Below, piece by piece: positions 13,360-16,327 of a stretch of 16,327 bases of DNA. The notes under the pieces are model-generated. The model was not told the origin of the DNA. It saw only the letters and a program-made list of their open reading frames with translations, and ran no database searches. This stretch comes from DATARH01 sp036273175 (lineage in GTDB: Bacteria; Pseudomonadota; Alphaproteobacteria; ATCC43930; CGMCC-115725): positions 1-16,327 of the forward strand of contig DASUIE010000098.1 of assembly GCA_036273175.1 (NCBI GenBank). Direction: 5' to 3'. The position numbers were made by a program, and so were the translations under genes. Positions within the stretch are counted from its first letter, which is position 1. Every line of letters begins with the position of its first letter.

Positions 13360-14859
13360 GTGCCGCGCGTCTTGACCGCCCGCTTTATGCACGAAACCAA
13401 CACGTTCAGCCGGGTCAAAACCGATTTGAACGTGTGGCAGAAGCGCGACTTCCACCGCGACAACGAGATCCCGGTTGCCTTTCGCGGTACCCGCTCGGCG
13501 CTCGGCGCCGGGTTCGAGGCGGCGGACAAATACGGCTGGACCCTGGTCCATCCGATCTCGGCCAACGCCAATCCGTCCGGCACCGTGACCGACGACGCTT
13601 TCGAGCATATCGGCGGCGCGATCGTCGCCGCGGCGCGCGACCAGGGACCGATCGACGGCGTCCTCCTCCACCTGCACGGCGCGATGGTCGTCGAGAGCCA
13701 CGAAGACGGCGAAGGCGAGCTGCTGTCCCGGCTGCGCCGCGTGCTCGGCCCCGGCGTGCCGATCGTCGTCACGCTCGACCTCCACGCCAACGTGACCCGG
13801 CTTATGGCCGAATCCGCGAGCGCGCTGATCGCCTTCCGCAGCTACCCGCATATCGACATGTACGAGCGCTCCTGGCAGGGCGCCGAGCTGCTCGAGCGGG
13901 CGATGAAGGGCGAGATCAAGCCCAAGACCGTCATCGCCACCCGCCCGACGCTCTACGGCCTCGATTGGGGCCGCACCCAGCGCGGTCCGATGGCCGAGCT
14001 GATCGCGCGCGGCGAGGCGCTCGAAGCCGCGGGCCAGGTGCTCGCGGTCAGCATTTGCGCGGGCTTCCCGCTCGCCGACATCCGCGATGTCGGGCCGACG
14101 GTAACGGTGACGGTCGACGGCAACGACCCCCAAAACGGGACGGAAACCGGCCCGGCCATCGCCGAGGAATTCATGGACCACGCCTGGGCGACCCGCGACT
14201 TCACCACGGTCCACATGCTGACCGTCGCCGAGGCGGTCGGCCGCTGCCGCGAGGGCAAGCCCGGCGACAAGCCGCTCGTCGTCGCCGATTACACCGACAA
14301 CCCCGGCGGCGGCGGATACGGCGACGCGACCGCCTTCCTCAAAGGCCTGGTCGAGGGCGGCGTCGAGCGGGTTGCCTTCCATGCGATCTGCGACCCCGAG
14401 GCCGTAGCCGCCGGGATGAAGGCCGGGATCGGCCCGGCGACGCTGACCCTCGGCGGCAAGACCGACCCGACGCTCGGCGGCGGGCCGCTGACCCTGTCGG
14501 GCGAGATCACCCACCTGACCAACGGCCGCTTTGTCGCCTACGGGCCGATGGGCGGCGGGGTCGAACGCAATTACGGGCCGTCGCTGGTGTTCCGCGTCGG
14601 CGGCGTCGATATCGTCCTGATCACCAATAACGGCCAGGCCACCGACCTCGCCCAATTCACCTCGCTCGGCATCGACCCGACCCGCTACGCGACGGTCGCG
14701 GTCAAGTCGATGCAGCATTTCCGCGCCGCCTTCGAGCCGATCGCCCGCGAGGTGATCCTCGTCCATACCGGCGCGCTGTGCCAGGTCGACTACACCCCGG
14801 AAAATTTCAAGCGCGTCCGCCGGCCGATCTGGCCGATCGACCCGATGGAGCAGCCATGA
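13360..14859 (+). CDS. M81 family metallopeptidase (MlrC/microcystinase-like)
   Basis: A 499-residue hydrolase of peptidase family M81, named for MlrC of the microcystin degradation pathway; most family members have unknown substrates. The N-terminus PRVLTARFMHETNTFSRVKT is typical, including the H11-E-T-N block. Metal-ligand candidates in the LDLHAN and YPHIDMYE motifs are D140, H142 and H164. The C-terminal MlrC domain includes DNPGGGGYGD and the late ITNNGQ block. I chose the GTG at 13360 because GGGGGAG at 13346-13352 sits 7 nt upstream and the product then matches the family's N-terminus. No signal peptide is seen, so it is cytoplasmic. The stop overlaps the cytochrome c start by 4 nt (ATGA). 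Confidence 0.9.
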   Translation: MPRVLTARFMHETNTFSRVKTDLNVWQKRDFHRDNEIPVAFRGTRSALGAGFEAADKYGWTLVHPISANANPSGTVTDDAFEHIGGAIVAAARDQGPIDGVLLHLHGAMVVESHEDGEGELLSRLRRVLGPGVPIVVTLDLHANVTRLMAESASALIAFRSYPHIDMYERSWQGAELLERAMKGEIKPKTVIATRPTLYGLDWGRTQRGPMAELIARGEALEAAGQVLAVSICAGFPLADIRDVGPTVTVTVDGNDPQNGTETGPAIAEEFMDHAWATRDFTTVHMLTVAEAVGRCREGKPGDKPLVVADYTDNPGGGGYGDATAFLKGLVEGGVERVAFHAICDPEAVAAGMKAGIGPATLTLGGKTDPTLGGGPLTLSGEITHLTNGRFVAYGPMGGGVERNYGPSLVFRVGGVDIVLITNNGQATDLAQFTSLGIDPTRYATVAVKSMQHFRAAFEPIAREVILVHTGALCQVDYTPENFKRVRRPIWPIDPMEQP

Positions 14860-15383
14860 GAGCCCTCGCCGCCGCCTTTCTCATGCTGCTGCTCGCGCCG
14901 GCCGCGGCCTCGGCGCAAAGCCTGACCGGCGAGGACCTGCAATACCTCCAGGCGAAATACGGCATCGCCAAGGACAGTGCCGTGCTGACCGAGTTGACCC
15001 CGAACGAGGTCCAGTCGCTGCACAGCGCGATCGACGATTTGAAGACCTACCCGGAAGGGCGCGACCGCTCGGTGCAGTCCTACCTGGCGCTGGTCTACGG
15101 CCGCGAGTGCAAGCGTTGGGGGCGCGAGCATCCGGGCCAGTCGTGCTCGCCGCCGCGCGACCCGGCCGCCGCGCCCGGCAAGGCGATCTCCGACGAGCAT
15201 TGCGCGTCGTGCCACCTCTTCGGCACTTCGACCGCGCCGTCCTTCCACCGGATCGCCGGCCGCAAGGACTGGAACGCGCACAAGGTCGAGCACGCGCTGC
15301 GCCACAGCCCGGCCATGGTGCCGATAAAGCTGTCGCCGGAATCGCTCGACCAGCTCGCCGCCTACATCAACTCGCTCAAATAG
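14856..15383 (+). CDS. Periplasmic c-type cytochrome with unknown N-terminal domain
   Basis: A 175-residue exported electron carrier. Residues 1-21 are a signal peptide (MRALAAAFLMLLLAPAAASA, cut near A20-Q21). The mature protein has a roughly 80-residue region I cannot assign, then a cytochrome c domain with heme site C116-A-S-C119-H120 and M154 as the likely sixth iron ligand in SPAMVPIKLS. C85 and C97 may form a disulfide. ATG at 14856 has GGAG at 14847-14850 and overlaps the M81 stop in an ATGA arrangement, so translation is probably coupled. Its redox partner is unknown. Its last 22 nt overlap the convergent membrane protein gene. Confidence 0.88.
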   Translation: MRALAAAFLMLLLAPAAASAQSLTGEDLQYLQAKYGIAKDSAVLTELTPNEVQSLHSAIDDLKTYPEGRDRSVQSYLALVYGRECKRWGREHPGQSCSPPRDPAAAPGKAISDEHCASCHLFGTSTAPSFHRIAGRKDWNAHKVEHALRHSPAMVPIKLSPESLDQLAAYINSLK

Positions 15384-16327
15384 AAAGCGAATACCCCCTC
15401 CGGCCCGACGACGCTTTGCACGGGACCGAACGGCGACAGCATCGTCAGCACCCACGTCGCCTGCGCCACGACGATGCTCCACACCGCGCCTGCTATGACC
15501 CAGTTCCTGGCCTTAGTCCCTAATTCCGTCGCGCCGATAAACGCAGCCAGTTCAAGAAGCGGGTAGAATTCGAGCCGGTAGCGAAAGGTCAGGCTGATCG
15601 CCATCAGCATCAGCGCGACCGGCACCGCGAGCCCGGCGAGGATCGGCCATAGCCGCCGCCGCATCACGCCATAGACCGCGAGCCCCACCAGGAGGGGATC
15701 GGTCACGAAAAAGCTTCCCGGCGGCAGCTCGACCGCGTCGAACACCCGGTCGCGAAACCCGGCCCACAGCATTTCGACCCAGACCGGCACGAAGTAGTAG
15801 CCGACCGCGTAAGGGATGCGGATCGGGTTGAACTCGCCGTATTCGTGCAGCCGCGCGAGCCGGTCCGGGAAGCGGTCGAGGATCAGCGCGCGGCCGAGAT
15901 CGGCGAAGACCAGCGGATTGCCCCAGCGCGCGAGGTTGATCCCGCCGGCGATAGCGGCGAACGCGGCGAGGATCGCGAACGGGCCGATATAGGCCCGGCG
16001 CCGGTCGGTCAGCCACAGAAAGCCGAGCGCCAGATAGAGGCCTAGCGCGGTCGACACCCGCGTCAAGAGGCAGATCCCGGCCGCCAGCGCCATCAGGCCC
16101 AGCAGGCCTGGCGTGAAGCCGCGAAGCCAGCCGCGCAGCGCGAGATAGACGAACGCCGCCGCGCAGGCCCCGGCCCAAAGCGCGGCCTCCTGGAAGATCG
16201 ACGGCCGGAGAAACTCGATCTGCGCCCCGCCCGCCAGTATGACGGCGAGCAGCACCGCGTTGCGACGGGCGACGAGCCGCACCGACAGCGCCTTGAACGA
16301 GGCCATGACGACAACGGCACACAGGCA
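15362..16327 (-). CDS. Polytopic membrane protein, possible GT-C/GT39-type glycosyltransferase (partial, N-terminus beyond window)
   Basis: The minus strand is open from the right edge to TAG at 15362-15364. An ATG at 16306 is internal-looking because the frame continues upstream (CLCAVVV) without a stop or ribosome binding site. About 320 residues are visible, with roughly eight hydrophobic helices, and the protein probably lost its N-terminal part to the window edge. Between helices, ARWGNPLVFADLGRALI and HEYGEFNPIRIPYAVGYYFVPVW resemble the periplasmic segments of lipid-linked-sugar glycosyltransferases of the GT-C fold. The catalytic Asp/Glu loop of such enzymes would be in the missing N-terminal part, so this is tentative. 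It overlaps the cytochrome c gene by 22 nt tail to tail. Confidence 0.7.
   Translation of the reverse strand, partial: CLCAVVVMASFKALSVRLVARRNAVLLAVILAGGAQIEFLRPSIFQEAALWAGACAAAFVYLALRGWLRGFTPGLLGLMALAAGICLLTRVSTALGLYLALGFLWLTDRRRAYIGPFAILAAFAAIAGGINLARWGNPLVFADLGRALILDRFPDRLARLHEYGEFNPIRIPYAVGYYFVPVWVEMLWAGFRDRVFDAVELPPGSFFVTDPLLVGLAVYGVMRRRLWPILAGLAVPVALMLMAISLTFRYRLEFYPLLELAAFIGATELGTKARNWVIAGAVWSIVVAQATWVLTMLSPFGPVQSVVGPEGVFAFYLSELM

Noticed and set aside
13336..14766. Minus-strand 476-codon open frame opposite the M81 gene
   Set aside because: The plus strand matches the M81 family from end to end; the minus frame has no recognisable motif or start signal.

Overview
The window looks like chromosomal DNA from a high-GC alphaproteobacterium. 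The coding stretches are GC-rich with strongly GC-biased third codon positions. The CHCC zinc-finger gene next to polA, the DUF1203 protein, the MshEN-type AAA ATPase and the mix of Rieske oxygenase, TauD, amidohydrolase and M81 genes fit soil or water lineages such as Rhodospirillales or Rhizobiales. The genus cannot be fixed from the sequence alone. I see no IS element, phage module, CRISPR array, toxin-antitoxin pair or recognisable defence system.

Layout. (1) 1-2757 is an aromatic or organic-acid oxidation locus. Two different Rieske oxygenase alpha-subunit genes lie in tandem on the minus strand; the first runs off the left edge. They are divergent from a TauD/TfdA-type 2-oxoglutarate dioxygenase across a 120-bp shared regulatory gap. 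(2) 2758-4096 holds a cold-shock protein with a clear intrinsic terminator, then an amidohydrolase-2 family hydrolase. (3) 4097-4718 is a lower-GC interval with no confident gene. It has coding-like minus-strand sequence near 4130-4321 and ends at the 3' end of a tRNA-Arg(CCG). (4) 4842-5936 (minus) encodes a likely exported lipoprotein alpha/beta hydrolase. Divergent from it, an 83-bp gap carries a good sigma-70-like promoter for a zf-CHCC protein overlapping polA. (5) 9090-11105 has a DUF1203 protein and a two-part AAA ATPase whose ribosome binding site lies in a predicted hairpin. (6) 11122-12794 (minus) is an MFS transporter plus SnoaL-like protein operon. (7) 13032-15383 has a small one-helix membrane protein, then an M81 (MlrC-like) metallopeptidase overlapping a periplasmic cytochrome c gene by 4 nt. 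(8) 15362-16327 (minus) is the C-terminal part of a polytopic membrane protein, cut by the right edge and overlapping the cytochrome gene tail to tail.

The items most worth a second look are: a DNA polymerase I with normal 5'-nuclease and polymerase motifs whose 3'-5' proofreading domain has lost every catalytic residue I can align; the AAA ATPase fused to a type II secretion/pilus ATPase N-domain, with an SD-sequestering hairpin; the M81 hydrolase translationally coupled to a c-type cytochrome; and the compositionally odd interval abutting tRNA-Arg. I found no strong evidence for a wholly new multi-gene system.
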